Assembly: GCF_019925205.1 (NCBI RefSeq)
Contig: NC_083568.1
Coordinates: 3,276,237-3,340,236, forward strand
Direction: 5' to 3'
Origin: Metopolophium dirhodum
Lineage: Eukaryota > Arthropoda > Insecta > Hemiptera > Aphididae
DNA: 64,000 nucleotides
Every line of letters begins with the position of its first letter. Position 1 is the stretch's first letter. Of the stretch, positions 12,346 to 26,700 are shown in pieces. Position numbers and translations under genes: made by a program. The notes under the pieces are model-generated. The model searched no databases, was not told where the DNA came from, and saw only the letters and a program-made list of their open reading frames with translations.

Positions 12346-15300
12346 TACAATAGTTTGGTACTCACACGCGTATTGATGATGATGATGATGATGGCAATGG
12401 TTATGATGATAATAATAATTAATAAATAATGATCATAATAATAGTGAGTATTACCTAGTGCTATACAGGATGCGTAACTGTAACCTATACGTAACTGTGG
12501 GCATTGTAATATTATTATTATGGGCACCTTTTGCGACGTTGAGCCACCCGTGACGCGTATAGGTACGCGCGAGCCGGAAGTTCAACCCCGTCGAGGAGTT
12601 TTCCTGTGAAATATGTGTCATTTGGGTCATCAACGCCGACGGGTCGGAACGAGACGGACGGGAGCGCGCGTCACTTTACGCGAGAAATTCCTACCGAATT
12701 ACTCATCGGAAGCTTTTCTTTTCGTACACAATAAACACGCGATATACGCTTATCGTGATACAACGATATATATAACATGTATAATAGACCACGCATTATT
12801 CCAACGAACGAAAATCGACCGATTATGCGAGCAGATAGACGAAACACGCGCGTTGTAAATACGCAATATATACTATACACATCATATTATACAATATTAT
12901 ACGCGATATTATAACAACAACAACAACAACAACAGTAATATAATAATATGATATTTTTTTTCTTTCCCTACAAATCCATCCGAACGCAAAACTCCAAAAT
13001 TGCATTTCCCTCGTACCCTCCACCGGCGCCGCTGGGCGATTCGCCGCCAACCGTGGTCGCGGCGCCCGGGGTGGTCGCTCTATACAGCACAATATCCGGT
13101 TTGTTTACTCGCTTGTTTATCACCTGATAAGAACAACTATATATATATATGTATAATGTGTATATACGCGGGGACATGGAACGACAACTACTACAACCCC
13201 CGGGACCATAACAATAAAAAACAACGACCTCTGCCTGGATATTATGTAAAAGCGGAGAAATGAAATAAAGACCGGTGGTGTGGCGTCATACGGTCACCCC
13301 GGCGACTTTTGTTTTTTGTTCGCCGCATAATATATAATAATGTATAAGACCGTGCGGTATATGCACAGTCGTATTATATATAGACACACATAAACGTCCA
13401 AATATTTTTCCCGGTCCAAATCCGGGCACCGAAATTGCCTTGCATTATCCCGGGATCTCCTGCGCCTCATAGTCGTTTAGGTAAATTAAACTCCGTCCCT
13501 TGTCGGGTGTGCATCCCTTTCCTTCAGAACAACAATCGTCCCCTCCACGCGCCACACGCTCACGGATACGGATCTTAATTTAATTGAATATATATTCGTC
13601 CCCGGAATATAATAGTATGTATATTTCGAATGCGTCAACTAAATCAGCGAGTCAATTGTCCACTAGATATATTATGCATAATGAGTTTGAATAAAAGAAT
13701 GAAAAAAAACCTAATTTTTTTACACCCAAAAACATAATTAATAATAACTTGGGTGAGCATACAATATGGCTATAATAATAATTCTGATGTGTTGTAACGG
13801 TTTCTTAATAGCAGTCAACATGAATAGTTTTAAGTTTGAACTGCACGTGAGAACAACTGCGGAAGTCACATTGCGTATAATAATTTATATGACCGCGGCC
13901 GTGACGAGTCAAATAGGTACATATTATATTGTTATTTCTACAACTTATACACAGTATTGCAATTTTAATTTTAGAATAATTTATACAAAAATTAAAATTG
14001 GAAATCAACAGAATTCCAAAAAATCAATTCGTCAAAATTCGTACGATGTTTAAACGTGTAATATTTATAGATAATATTATGTACACATAACATGCGTCAC
14101 AAAAATCATATTATAATACCTAATATAAAATAATATTATATAACGATTATTATTACGGAGTAGTTATTATGACTTGAAGAAATACTGTATAATATCAATC
14201 ATAACTGTAAAGACGTGTATAGAACTTTATTTTAGCGTAGGTAATGTAGACAATGATATTGCTATTATTTTCCTACAAAGTTTTCATTATTTATTCTAAC
14301 TGTATAATCAATAAATTGATTTTTGTTTTAAACGTTCAGCCTTGAAAACCAACAAATGGACTATTTTATACGTATCAACTCGTATCAGGCGCGTATAGCC
14401 AACATTTTTAAGGGTGGGGGGGGGTGTTTTAACTTCATATAATGTATATAACTTGTGGGGGATTTCTATAATTTTAGTCATCGATCTGTTCATATATTAT
14501 TAATAATATAAAATACGAAATTGAACTTATATATAATTACAATAAATGTCAATAATATAATATGACAGCATATATGTAAAAATCTGAAGCATAGGTAGTA
14601 CCTCTATATAGTAAGTATATTTTTTGCATAAATTCAGCTGAGAGGTGGGGGGTGTTTCAACACCCGAAACATCCCCCTGACTATACACCACGCCAACGAG
14701 TCAGGGTTATATTATTATTGATGTAACATTTTAGCAATATTCGACTATACGCTCGGTAATTAGATATTTGCAGTCATACACCATTTATATAATACAATGT
14801 GTCGCGGATAGTGAAAATTGAATAAACACCACCGCACCACAATGCGTTTCCGTCGTCCAATGGTTCGCAACTGCGGGGCGAAGGGGGTGAGTCGAAACAA
14901 AAACAAAAACTACCCTAGAACCCCTGAACCCGTCACCGCCAATCAGTATTTCCAATCACGAACAGGGTAGATGCTGCTGCAGGTCTATTTATGGCGGCGG
15001 CCGTCACGAATTTCACATACATACATATTATACTGCACACGGAGCCGGGCTTAAGTGTCCCCAAATGGACCGTATTGTGTGGCGCGTGGACTCGCGAAAC
15101 CGAATTACCGTCCGGTGCACTGCTGCTGCTGCATTGAATGGCATTCGCCCGGACACTTAACACGGCGGCGCACTCTCTCCAACACCTTTACATAATAATA
15201 ATAATATTATAATACACGAGCGCGGTCAGTCGGTTATACCGAAATTTGCAAGTCAAAATAATAATATAACGCACAGTCGTCCGCGGCGTGTTGATAAGTA

Positions 15301-17847
15301 GACATACAATGCATACAATAGATATATGTATATATGTGCGTGTAAGCACGCCTGTTCTTGGCGCCTAATTGACTCTGCGGACGGCCAATTACCACGTCCA
15401 CGCCCGCGGCACTATATATATACGCGACCCTCGAATTCGATTACTATTAAGTCTCGGCTGACTGCAGAAGACCCCATCGCGCCAGATTTATTTCCATGCG
15501 ATATTATTTGTCCGAACATATGTACACGCATCCAGCACGACATCGTGGTACACTAACATTATAATACATACCTACACGTCGAGGTAACATGGTATATATT
15601 TGGTAAACTGCTAGTTGCATCGTTTCGAGCTGCATACTGCAGCTGCCTCGGCGTTTATACCGCTTCTGCAACTATATTATAATATACGGACGCCAGATAT
15701 TTATTTTGGGTTTATTTTCAACGCCAAACGGCAGTTTAACATGAATAATAATTAGTATATATAGTCAAATTATTATGATATAAAGTACATAAATATTAAG
15801 AACACGTGATAATAGTTGAAATACACTGCAAATAACAAAAAATATTTTTAATTAATAGAATATTTAAGTATTTAAACGTGACCACCAGACCACAGAAGTT
15901 ACAATTGCAGTTTATTGTTTTTTTTTGTTTTTTACTTTAATATCTTGTAGTGATTCGAATAAGTGATTGCAAACCCAAAATAATAATATTACCGATCATA
16001 ACTTTATATTATAGTCAGCCCTGAAGTTTGTACACAAAAAAATATCGTTTATTATTATAGTATTATAATAAAATATTTGGTGATTTAAAAGTTTGGAGAT
16101 TAGATACACGTATTTCTGTACACCCAAATTAATAATATTCTAAAGTATAATAATATAGGTTAGGTTATAAAAAACCTATTGTAGGTACTATATCTCATAT
16201 TTTCATATTTAACATTAAATAAAACATATGTATTGATACTTAAAATTAATTTAAAAATTATAAAATTATAAAAACAAAATTGAAAAATGTATAACATATG
16301 TAATCTGGTAGATATAATTTTAAAATGGGTTTTAAATTGAAATAATATTTAAATAAAATTATGTATGCAAACAAAATATTCTTTCATTTAGTATATAATT
16401 ATCTTCAGCTAAAATTGTATAAGTATATGTTATATATTATGTATGTAAGTGCATTACCTAAATAGTTTATTGAATTTACGTATTAATATTATATTCATAA
16501 TTATTCCTCATATAATTATTGAATTGATTCCTTATAATATATTACAACTGGTTCTGTTTGATAGGAATAAAGTGTCCAACGAATATATATAAAAAGATTT
16601 ACCTGACCTACATTATCGGTAATTAAACTATTTTTCATATTATTCTCGATTTATTATACCTTTAATATACTATATTTATTTTATAATTTACTATAGCTAC
16701 CTATACCTATGTTATTTATGTTAATTTCGTAAAGCAGTAAAAAATAATGCATACCTGAAATGAATTACATTTTTCATTAGTAATTCGAGTTTAAAACCTA
16801 ACTTTCATGTTACTGAATAAAATAAACTGTTTAAAATAATGCACTCGCCGCATCTACGAACTATAAGTTTATGTTAAACTACAATTAGACTTCAAAAAAG
16901 CAACACGTGCCAGCCACGTGTGCATTAGCACCTGCAGGATAGTATTATAAAAAATTATTTAAAAAACGATGTCCAAATAATAAACTGTAGTACAGTACAA
17001 TAGCCGATGCACTTGTACGATTAAAATGCATCCAAAGTGACATGTACTTTCCTGTATGTACCTAGGTATGTATGTTTCATATTATGTACAATGTCAATTG
17101 TGCGGGATGCAATGTGCGGGAATTATTAATATATTATTATGAGAGCGCCTTGACGCCTCGACCCGTAGAAACTCTGAAGTCACCGGAACACGGGGCACAA
17201 TTTTTTCTTCACCCTAATACTAATAAAGTAATTAATCTGACTTAAATATATATTATAACCGCATGATTAGCATTTTCGTATATAATATGTATACATATAT
17301 ATGAGGGGTGAGGCAGCGGAAAAGAATAATATAGTAGCAAAAAAAAAACGAATGTATAACAAGTAGTCCAATGAGTGGCTCGTGTCAAAACTACTATAAT
17401 AATAACAGAGAACCATTTGAATAATAAAATGTCAAAGGGCAAAAACGATAAAGGTGGTGTAAAGAAAATTAACGTGTACCTATGCATTTTTTTGTTGCGC
17501 ATATAAGTGCATTAAATAGAACGCGGTATTATCGGTTAAAACAATGGGATATTGTTGTTTGGATCGGTTGTGGTGCACGTTGCGAAATACTATTGGTAAG
17601 TTTATGACAATCCATATACGTGCTAGAAAAATAGAAAAAGCTTCATAAAATTAAATAAATTCTAGTCGTGGTAAATCGTAGCCTTACACAGTATTAGGTA
17701 GAGGTCAAATCAATATAATACTATACTGTAGGCATGTGTCACTCATTTCAAATATAATATCGACGCCTAAAAATTATAACAATGTACCTAATTTAAATAA
17801 TAAAAATTGCATTAAACGATTTATGTAAAATTATCTATTAAAATAAA
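12346..17847. other. Non-coding DNA
   Basis: No coding exon is supportable. GC-richer patches occur at 12520-13560 and 14820-15560; they contain frames on both strands with no recognisable domain. An ATG run (12376-12394), a CAA run (12918-12933) and a G-rich tract (14413-14425) are present. 15700-16860 is very AT-rich. The paired CACGTG motifs at 16903-16921 are listed separately. Confidence 0.55.
16903..16921. promoter_or_regulatory. Inverted pair of CACGTG E-boxes
   Basis: ACACGTG, five bases, then CACGTGT: a perfect 7-bp inverted repeat whose two CACGTG cores start 11 bp apart, about one helical turn. A CACCTG box follows within 15 bp. CACGTG is the site of several bHLH dimers (Myc/Max-like, Clock/Cycle-like, HIF-like). 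Function is inferred from the motif alone and no promoter is visible next to it. Confidence 0.3.
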
Positions 17848-17855
17848 CTAAAATA

Positions 17856-18121
17856 CAGTGGAGTATCTAGGCAGGGGCCTAGGTACCCCTAAGTACACCC
17901 TCAAGTTAGGCGGCCACAGTACTATTAACGTGTAATAAGAAAATATATCAAATAGCTAAGAGAGATTATTGATTATTGTTTTGAATAATTTTATAACTAA
18001 TTTAGTAGAACGCAATCATTAACATATTTGTTTCCAGTATCATTATTTAATAATTTAATTTTTGTGTTTATGGAGGCCTCAAACTCCTAAGGCTCACCAA
18101 GTTTCACGCATCAGGCCATTG
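17856..18121. mobile_element. hAT-type MITE with perfect 8-bp target duplication
   Basis: The element starts CAGTGGAGTATCTAGGC and ends CATCAGGCCATTG; the ends are short, imperfect inverted repeats (CAGTGG/CAATGG). It is bordered on both sides by the same octamer, CTAAAATA (17848-17855 and 18122-18129). An 8-bp duplication with CAGTG-like ends is characteristic of the hAT superfamily. At 266 bp with no frame it is non-autonomous and needs a transposase from elsewhere. The exact octamer match suggests a fairly recent insertion. Confidence 0.85.
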
Positions 18122-18129
18122 CTAAAATA

Positions 18130-21100
18130 TGGATTTTTGTTTTTAAGTATAGATGATATAGTTTTTTAAATATTTGTAATATATAATCTAAACTAGAACA
18201 TCATAATATATAATATGTCATATAATACATATTAGACGTACCTATGGAAAATAAAAATTATCTTCAACACCATGTAGATAATTATTACTACTAATTATTA
18301 TTTTTGTATTGTGTATGTATTAGTTTATTTTTGAACATGTTGAATGGGCTAATTATATTTTAACGTTTGGCATGACGTACGTACCTATGTACTATCGAAT
18401 TATTCTAATGTTCTAAAATTAATCAACCGTATAAAATTATTTGAAAACCGTCCTATAACGGGTTATTAATTATTGATTTAATAGTACCAACGGTCCTATA
18501 CGGTCATAATATTATAACCGTATAATATTTTGTTTGATCAAATACCATATTGTATTGGGTGCTAATTGAACACACATATGATGGGTAAATCGATTCATTA
18601 ATGCATATTATTCCGTTGTAGGTTGCACGACGATAATGGACATTGTGGCGTTTTTAAGTAATGTTTTAAAAATACCCGAAGGCTATTGACCGCGCCAATC
18701 GTAATATTAATATTTAATATTATTCATTTAGATATGTTGGTGAAACGCAATTATAAATAAAAAATAAAATGTACATCATCAGGAGGCCACAGTCACATAA
18801 TTCACAGATTTACATGGATGTATTTTCTTTGTCAGCCGCCGCTATTTGCAAACTGCAGGGAAACGCGTGAAACGGAATGTAAATTACACGCATTACCTAC
18901 GTCATTGCGACGGAAAAAAATAAACGTTAAGATTTAAATATCTGCCCATTTATATATATGCGTTAAAATCGCGAGTCCGTTTTGGCGGTGGACAGTTATT
19001 GGTGCAGCAGGAACATTACTGCGGTGAAATTATGTGAATTGAACAAAAAACGAAACGTAAAAAAACCGCGCACTTTTAATCTAACCTCGCGAGCGGGCTG
19101 TCGTTATACGGTGCAGGACATTCGGGCTTCAAGAGGAATCATCATAAATAGCAATTAAAAACCATAGGCGGCCCGGACATAAAAGGGGTCTCGCGGCTGC
19201 ATCCCCGAAAAATAGTAGTGCCTTAGATTAGATGCTGGTAATTAGGACACGGTGGGCGATTTTAATCTAAAAGCTCGGGGAATATTTTATCATCATTATT
19301 ATCATTATTATCATTATTATTATTATTATCGTTAATACTTTACCCCGGGGGCGATATGAAGCCAAACAAAAGGGATGCCTTTATTACGACGGATTTACGA
19401 CACCTTTTTTTCGCACTCGTTTCGACACCTTTGCGCGGATTATGTTCGTTAGTCAAACAGACGGCTCTTCGCCCTCCCACTAATTTATAATCACGACGCG
19501 CGGCCACCCACTATGAGAGGTCTTTAAATTTTTTACACAGCCATCGTTGAGGGTTTTCACTTCTATATACTCGACGACGCAAATTCGTTTACGAGTGTCA
19601 AAGGGTACATGGTTTTAATTTTCCGGTTCGTCGGTCGAGGAGATGCTAAAAACGAGTTATTGCATAAATACTCGTGGAGTATAATAATTATAAAAGTTAT
19701 GATGGAAATTAACACGAAAACCTACACAGCTCTATATAATGCTATGTTAGAACTGCACTGCGAGTGCACCAGCTGCACTCAGCGCTGCAGCATAATAATA
19801 TAATTTATAATGTTCCCTTATTTAACTGCAGCAGTCTTATCAAGAGAAAAACGCAAACCAAAGAATGTATATTGTATAATATAAGTTATATAGACAATTA
19901 TTATCGTTGTATTACGATAATAACATATTTATAGTTCTTAAACAACTCTCCCGTTGAAAAAATCCTGGTTTCGTCACTGTCACATACTTTTTGAATATTT
20001 AAAAAAAAATGTTAATTATGTTTTGCATAACAAAATGTACTGACAGTTTAAGTCAGAATAAATATATTTTTCATATCACAGTATTAGATTTACTTGTAAC
20101 GTTCAGTGTAATCTATATGATGGTATTATATACCTACACAACCCCAGCGGTCTGTCTAACAAGTAGCAAGTCGTATTATTTCCTACCTGTCATCGATTCT
20201 CTTTCAAGTTTCATATAGTTAGGTAGGTCTCTTGGATGTATAAAAAAAAATTACAAGTTATAAATAACTTTTATATCAAGCAGCGTTTGTATAGACAATT
20301 TATATAATATGTATTAGTTTTCAAACCATTACTAGATCAGATTTTTTATTGCTGCGTAAAAAAACCAATAATACCTACATTTAATGTCCCTATTATGAAA
20401 GTAATGTTGTACAGAACACATACCGTGTATATATACAATTTTTTTTACGCCGCCTACTCAAACACTTTTTATTTATCTTTTATTTTCCTTTTACATAATA
20501 AAACTAATGTAAAATGTGTTATTTATAAAAATAACTTCAACGTAAAATACGTATAGAAATAATAATGTGATAATTTTATTAGATTTTCTTACAACTTAAA
20601 GCTCGTACTCGTATAAGCATAATATTAAATTTATTTATATTACATATATTTAAATAATTAAACATACCTATTTTATATATGAATAAGATTAATGTTTAAA
20701 AATGTAAATAATAAATTATAGTTTTCTATACGATATTAAAATATATATCATATGAAATTTCGCGTTCAAAAAATTAAGGTTAAGCTTTTTGGGATATGTG
20801 TATTAGTGCAATTTGTTGCTCATCTCTGTAAGTTTTTTTATTCAAGCCATGAGAACTGTTGAAGTTCCATTCCAGAATTTTTGTTTTTGAAAAGTCATAA
20901 TAAATCAATATCGTGGCATACCATATTAAATATTTTATTTAGAACTGATTTATATTATTATACACGTCATAACATTATTATGTTTTGTAGTGGTAAATAT
21001 CATTATTATTTTCACATATTTTTTTATTCACTATTTTTCCCCTCGACAAAAATAATACAGTTATCGTTTCAAGTTGAAAAACGTATTGTAATAATTTTCA

Positions 21101-21904
21101 AACAATATACTTTAAGTTCGGTGTTCGGTTTATTCGAATATTGCAGCACAAATCGAATAGCTGCCGGGAATCGTAGTCACATATATAATATTATATTATT
21201 ATGCCGACATCGTAACACACTAACATCTGACGATTTTTTTTTCATTTCGTCCAGAATAAAGACGACCCGTTCGATTTTTACGACCTCAGATTCTGGAGTG
21301 TCTATAATGAGAATCTATTTACTTTCTACCCTCATCGTCTCGCGTGTGTATTGCATTACCCAATAAAAACCACGTTTGAACACAGACGGCCGGAGATAAT
21401 AACACATAACGCTCGAACGTTTTCGGCCAGTGATTTTAAGTGCTTCTGTCCGTTTTCAATAGCCTCTTCCTGATGGGGGCGCGCGCACTGCAGTGGGCCT
21501 CGCGTGGTAACGACGTTCTTTTTCAGTTCCTTATCGGCTTTTGCACGGGGTCGTGGTTTTTACGATGTTTCAGCGACTGCACTGCGCATCATAGAATATA
21601 CCGTATATCCGGTAGTAACATAAACTTCCAAAAATGTCAACGAGGATTCACACAGAAATAGCCCAAATAATCAACGAGGTCGTAGGCGATATAGAGACGA
21701 ATACGCGCTCAGATATGAGAGGAGACGATAAAACAGCATAGATGTAACGATTCGACAAATGTAAAGTTATCCAACAAAAAAAGGGGGTGGTAATACGATA
21801 TTAGATATTTTTTCGTCGTAAATTTTCATAATATTCCCTGCAACGAACAAATAAACTCACAATGTTACGTATATTTATTTTTCATACATATATATTATGA
21901 TATA
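18130..21904. other. Non-coding DNA with a possible regulatory island
   Basis: No exon is supportable; the 161-codon frame at 20881-21366 is AT-rich and featureless. 18780-19560 is less AT-rich and lower in simple repeats than its surroundings (listed separately). A CAT/TTA run lies at 19289-19330. 21370-21660 is moderately GC-rich without coding signal. Confidence 0.5.
18780..19560. promoter_or_regulatory. Candidate cis-regulatory island
   Basis: This stretch stands out from the AT-rich background: moderate GC, little simple repeat apart from a TTA run, and several homeodomain-type cores (GCAATTAAAAACC, GGTAATTAGGAC, TTTTAATCTAAAAGC) with a CATAAAA motif. No open frame of note crosses it, so conserved non-coding function is more likely than an exon. 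This is pattern inference only; conservation has not been tested. Confidence 0.2.
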
Positions 21905-23776
21905 CAGGGTGATTCACCAAACATGCTCACCCGCCATATTTACTATATAATAATAAATGTATTCTAATTCTGATTTTTGGAACTTTTAAATAAAATATTC
22001 AAAGACCATAAAATTATTTTTAAATTCTTGAATTTTTTTATAATACCTGGAGTGTTCCATGGCGATACAAACTTATGTTTTTCAAATGAGAACCACCCTT
22101 TTTTACAGTAAATTATTTAGTGGATCCTATTTTATTTAATATTGATGTAAGTAGGTACCTAGATAATTAAAAAAGGTGGGTAAGTGAATGTCGCTCTGCT
22201 GTACAGTAGGTTACAAGTAGGTCACTGTAATGGATGGTGTTAAATTTGAATTCAATGATATAATATCATTGTATAAGAAAAACAAAACTGAGCGAAAACG
22301 GTCAGTCAACCTATGATATTACCAAGTATATTTGATGATATTATTGTAAATAAAGTAATTTATATATAACCTATTTACGTGGAGCCTTGTTTTAAATTTT
22401 CAATCCTTAGCTATAAAAGTTGAACATTTTATACATTTTTAACTACAAAAAATTATTAAATTTTAAATTTGATAAATTTTATCAAAATTCGAACTTTAAA
22501 TGCTTATAAAAAAAAATTGTGCCTACCTATGTATTTTTAATATTTTTCAACTGCTATTGTAACAATAGATCAGAAGCCTTGCATTCAATTTTCATTAAAT
22601 TTTCATTTTCTTAAAAAGAGTCAAATTATTTTCAACATTTTACGGTGTATAGAAAATGCTAATATAAACATTCAGTGAAATTTTCAAGTATCTACAGTCA
22701 AACGTTTTTTAATTACAACAAAATAAGAAAATCGTTACATGAGAAATCGAGTAAATATCAAATGTTGTAAAAATATGAATTTCATAAAAATTTAATTTGA
22801 CTTTCTTGTATTACATTTTCAAATCTTTATGAATTCTCAACTCAAAATAATTTGCTAATTTTCGTGATTTTTCCGTATTTTGTCAAGATTTGAACTTTAA
22901 ATGCTTATAAATAAAAACTGTGACTAAGGTTTTTTAATATTTTTCAAATATCATTGTAACAATATAGTAGGAGCCTTGTATTACATTTCAAGCTTCATAA
23001 AGTTTTATTGACATCCATAGAAAAAAATACTAATAAAATTGGAAACTGAAAATGTTCCTAAATAGTTCAAAACAAATCAAAATATTTTTAAAATTGTATT
23101 GTATATATAAAATGTAAATATGAACAACCAGTGAAAATTGCATGTATATACGTTCATTTGTTTTAGAGTTACACCAAAAACCAAAATCGATTTTCTCAAA
23201 TAGGTATAGATTTTGCGTAAAAATTCCCGTTTTTCCTTAATTTTTTTTTTTTTTACGGCTCTTTTGAAAACTACTGGGGAATTTTTACTTTTGACCCCCC
23301 AAAGTACCAACTAGATTCACTTTCCTATCATAAAAGATACTGTTGAAGAAAATCTAAGCATTTTTACTGTCCTAAAAGGTAAAGACAGACACAAAAAAAA
23401 ACACATATCATTGTAAAATCAATACATTCATCGCTTCGCTCAGAATCTAAAATTTGAACAAGTAGTTTCTCAGTTATTAGAATATTTATATTAAGGATAA
23501 TAGTCCTTAAAAATGGTTTTACAAAAATAAAAAAATGATTGTAATATTGGATCTAGTTAGGTTAGGTTAGCCTCTACAAATTATTAATGTTGATAGATTA
23601 ATATTAGTTACTAAAATGTTCAAGTCAACTCAGTAACCATATATTCCAAATCCATTATCATGGTTTAACATTTCAAGAATTTGATAATATTGTCTGTATA
23701 TCTAAAAATTCCAAAAATAAAATTTTGAATAACTGCATTATTGAAGAAAAAAGGGAGGTGAGGCTCACTTAAATAA
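21905..23776. mobile_element. Long non-coding TIR element, family 1, copy b
   Basis: The left end, after TA, reads CAGGGTGATTCACCAAACAT, the clearest terminus of this family. The right end is degraded (GGGAGGTGAGGCTCACTTA, about 23757-23776) but the preceding stretch matches copy a (both have ATTCCAAAAAT.A..ATTTTGAATAA). The inside is built of related modules: GAGCCTTG/GAAGCCTTG followed by ATT-rich sequence recurs at about 22382, 22575 and 22981, and an AACTTTAAATGCTTATAA stretch occurs at about 22490 and 22890. No protein frame is convincing. CTTCGCTCAGAATC (23434-23447) recurs at 49321. Confidence 0.65.
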
Positions 23777-26700
23777 TTTTCTAAATAATATGCAATCCTT
23801 TAACTATTAAAATATTGATAGGTACATAATCTACGAATTAATCTATATAGATAGTATAAATACATTAATTAATGTCATATAATGTCTAACTGAGTGAATT
23901 TTAAAAATGACTTATTAAATACGATTTCATAGAGTACCTACATCGTACCAAATTAATGTAAATACCGAACGACATAATACAAAAATTAATACATAGTATA
24001 TACCTACAGGTATACACACCATGTACGTGCTGTAATGACTAAAAAGTTTTTGAACTTCTGTTTATTTTATTTCTCGGAATGATGTACATTGTAATGTTAA
24101 AATGAAGAGATTTCCCCCCGGGCGTGTAAAGTTATCCACCGATACAAAAAAAGGGTAAGTATTATACCCGAGCCGCTACGGGCTGAAATGCAAAAGTTGC
24201 AACTAAAAACAACCACTGGATGGAAACAATAATACTATTGTTGGAAATTTTAATTAGGCTTTTCAGCCTTAAGTAAATCTTGTGTAACAGAAAAATACAC
24301 CAATGTTCGGAAAATTGACGGTTATGTCAGCCTTCGGCAAAAAGGATGCTAATTAGCATTGCAGGCAAGGCGGTTGCAGTTATAAACGATGTGAAAAAAT
24401 AACTATGTGAATGTTTTTATGATGATGTAAAAAAAATAGCATTTATTTAGTCGTATTTAATTTTCGTTTCTTTAAAATAAAAAGCATTTGAATGGATTGT
24501 TTCGAATCTAAAAGTATAGTATAATATGAGTACTGAGTATAGTTATATATCATTTTAAACCTTCTAAATCTCTTTAACCTACGGGTGGTATCTATGGGAA
24601 AACGTATACACTGATGATTATTTACAGCTGTTGTTCGTCACCATTCGTTAAGTGATAATTATATATACTGACAATTGGTAATTTAAGTGGGTTTTTTTGT
24701 TGTAATCTGTCGATTCTATCAAATCGAACTGCTAACGATATGAATAAATTTTATAATTTTTTTTCCACGACTCCCATCCCCATATCATCAGCCTTTCAAA
24801 CGTCACTCAAAAACCGAAAACGGCGGTTGTCCCCACACAGGCCTTTTGTTCCCCGTGAACAAACATAAAGTATCTTTTTATGCGCGCCAAGAAGAAAAAA
24901 AACACGCCCCGTGACAGATGGTACGCAAATGCATCGATATTATAATTTGTCTTCGGTATGAAAAAACACCGACTCGCTAATTCTATACACAATTTTTTTT
25001 GCTCTTCTCCCTATAACTATTGGGAAAAAAAATAATATATTATGCAAATCGCATGCAAACGTTTAAAATATATACCACCACGGGAATGTGCATCACTAAA
25101 CGTTCGTGTGTGATCGATTATTATTGTCGTCATATTATTATCATTTATATTGATCTATAGTGCTTAGGTGTAACCATAATAAATCAATTTTGCACGGTTT
25201 ATTAGTAGAGTAGGTATGTGTGTGTGTTGAATTGAGACCATATACTACAGGGAGGTAAAAAAACTAATTTCAATAAAATACGTTTCTAATGTGCTCGCAT
25301 CGGCACTTACCATAACTACAGTCTGGAATTCGAACAAATCGTGAGTTCTCGGTTTGATAGCAAGTAATTACATATAAGTATAAACCATAAAAAATCATAC
25401 ATACCTATTAAAATCCATATAGTTCAAAGTTATTTTATTTTATTACACATTTTAATACAAAATAAACTTGTAGTTTAATTTAATTTTTTGAAATTTTGTA
25501 CACATAAAGAACAATGTTAAATATAGGCAAACAGTTTTTGGAATTTAAAAAATTAATTTCTCGATTTGTTTATATTGTTACTCAAAAAATAATCGTTCTG
25601 ACATCTGCGCCAATATTTAAAAATCCGTTAAAACAGTACAGAACGTAATAAGGGCTAGTACCTATATGATATGTTTTATATGTTTAAAAAGTTATAGTCC
25701 ACTTGTGAGTTGTGAAATACAACTATTGGAAATAATTTATAATACATTGTAATCAACTGATAATAATAATTGTCACATCAAAGATTTAAGCAATGAACAA
25801 ACATGGTTTTATAATAATATGTTCCTTTTTGGTATATGCACGCATAAAAAAAAATTACAAAAAACTAGTTTTATATAGTTTTATTACTGCAACTATTACT
25901 AAAACTGATCAGCGGACAAAAAAAAAAAACGAGAAGTTCTGTAAAAGCGACCTTGGATATTTCGATCAAAACAGTGGCAACCACATCTGGTCCGGTCATC
26001 ATGTCGCACAATGGGGGCCCGTCGCGGATAATTTTCGTGCGCCTATCCTCGATGTCTCGGCGACTTATGACAGAGATGATGACGAGGGTCAAATCCTAAA
26101 CACCTGTTGCAGCGGGGGTGAGATCACCAATGCACCGGAGTAGTAATCCGTTTTTAGCGTTCTGCTCGGGATAAGAAATAAATATATTATATATTATTAT
26201 GATAATCTGCAACGAACATTTGGAACAGATTTACCATATTCACCCTGCAACGACGATACATTTAACTGCGTGTAAAAGAGGGTTTCGAGTGCCGCTATAT
26301 AGGTACCTACCTACCCATACTACTTGGAGACGGCGTATAACACCTGAGACGGATTCGTCGGATCGTCGCCGAACACAATAAACTGCCCCCAGGGTTTTGC
26401 GTATACAAGGGAATTTTCGGTTCAATAGTGAATAATTTACATTGCATCATAATAGTATATACGTACTTATAATAATAATATATTCAAGTGTATTCTATAT
26501 TTTATTGTTGAGACGTCATTTGACATAATATTACGGTGTGTATATATAATATACACAGCCACTACATATAGGTACTGAAAAACACAATGGTGTATGTATA
26601 TACACACGTCATATTATGTACGACGACGCATATTTCTTCAAAAAACAAAACTCAATTTCAATGGTAACAATGAAGTTTACAGTAAGAACGCGCATATTAC

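Noticed and set aside
20881..21366. 161-codon plus-strand frame
   Set aside because: No ATG at the listed start, Ile/Tyr/Phe/Ser-rich, no recognisable domain.
25793..26143. 116-codon frame and overlapping minus-strand frame around a GC-richer patch
   Set aside because: The 3' half has more normal composition, but neither strand shows a known domain or clear splice sites.
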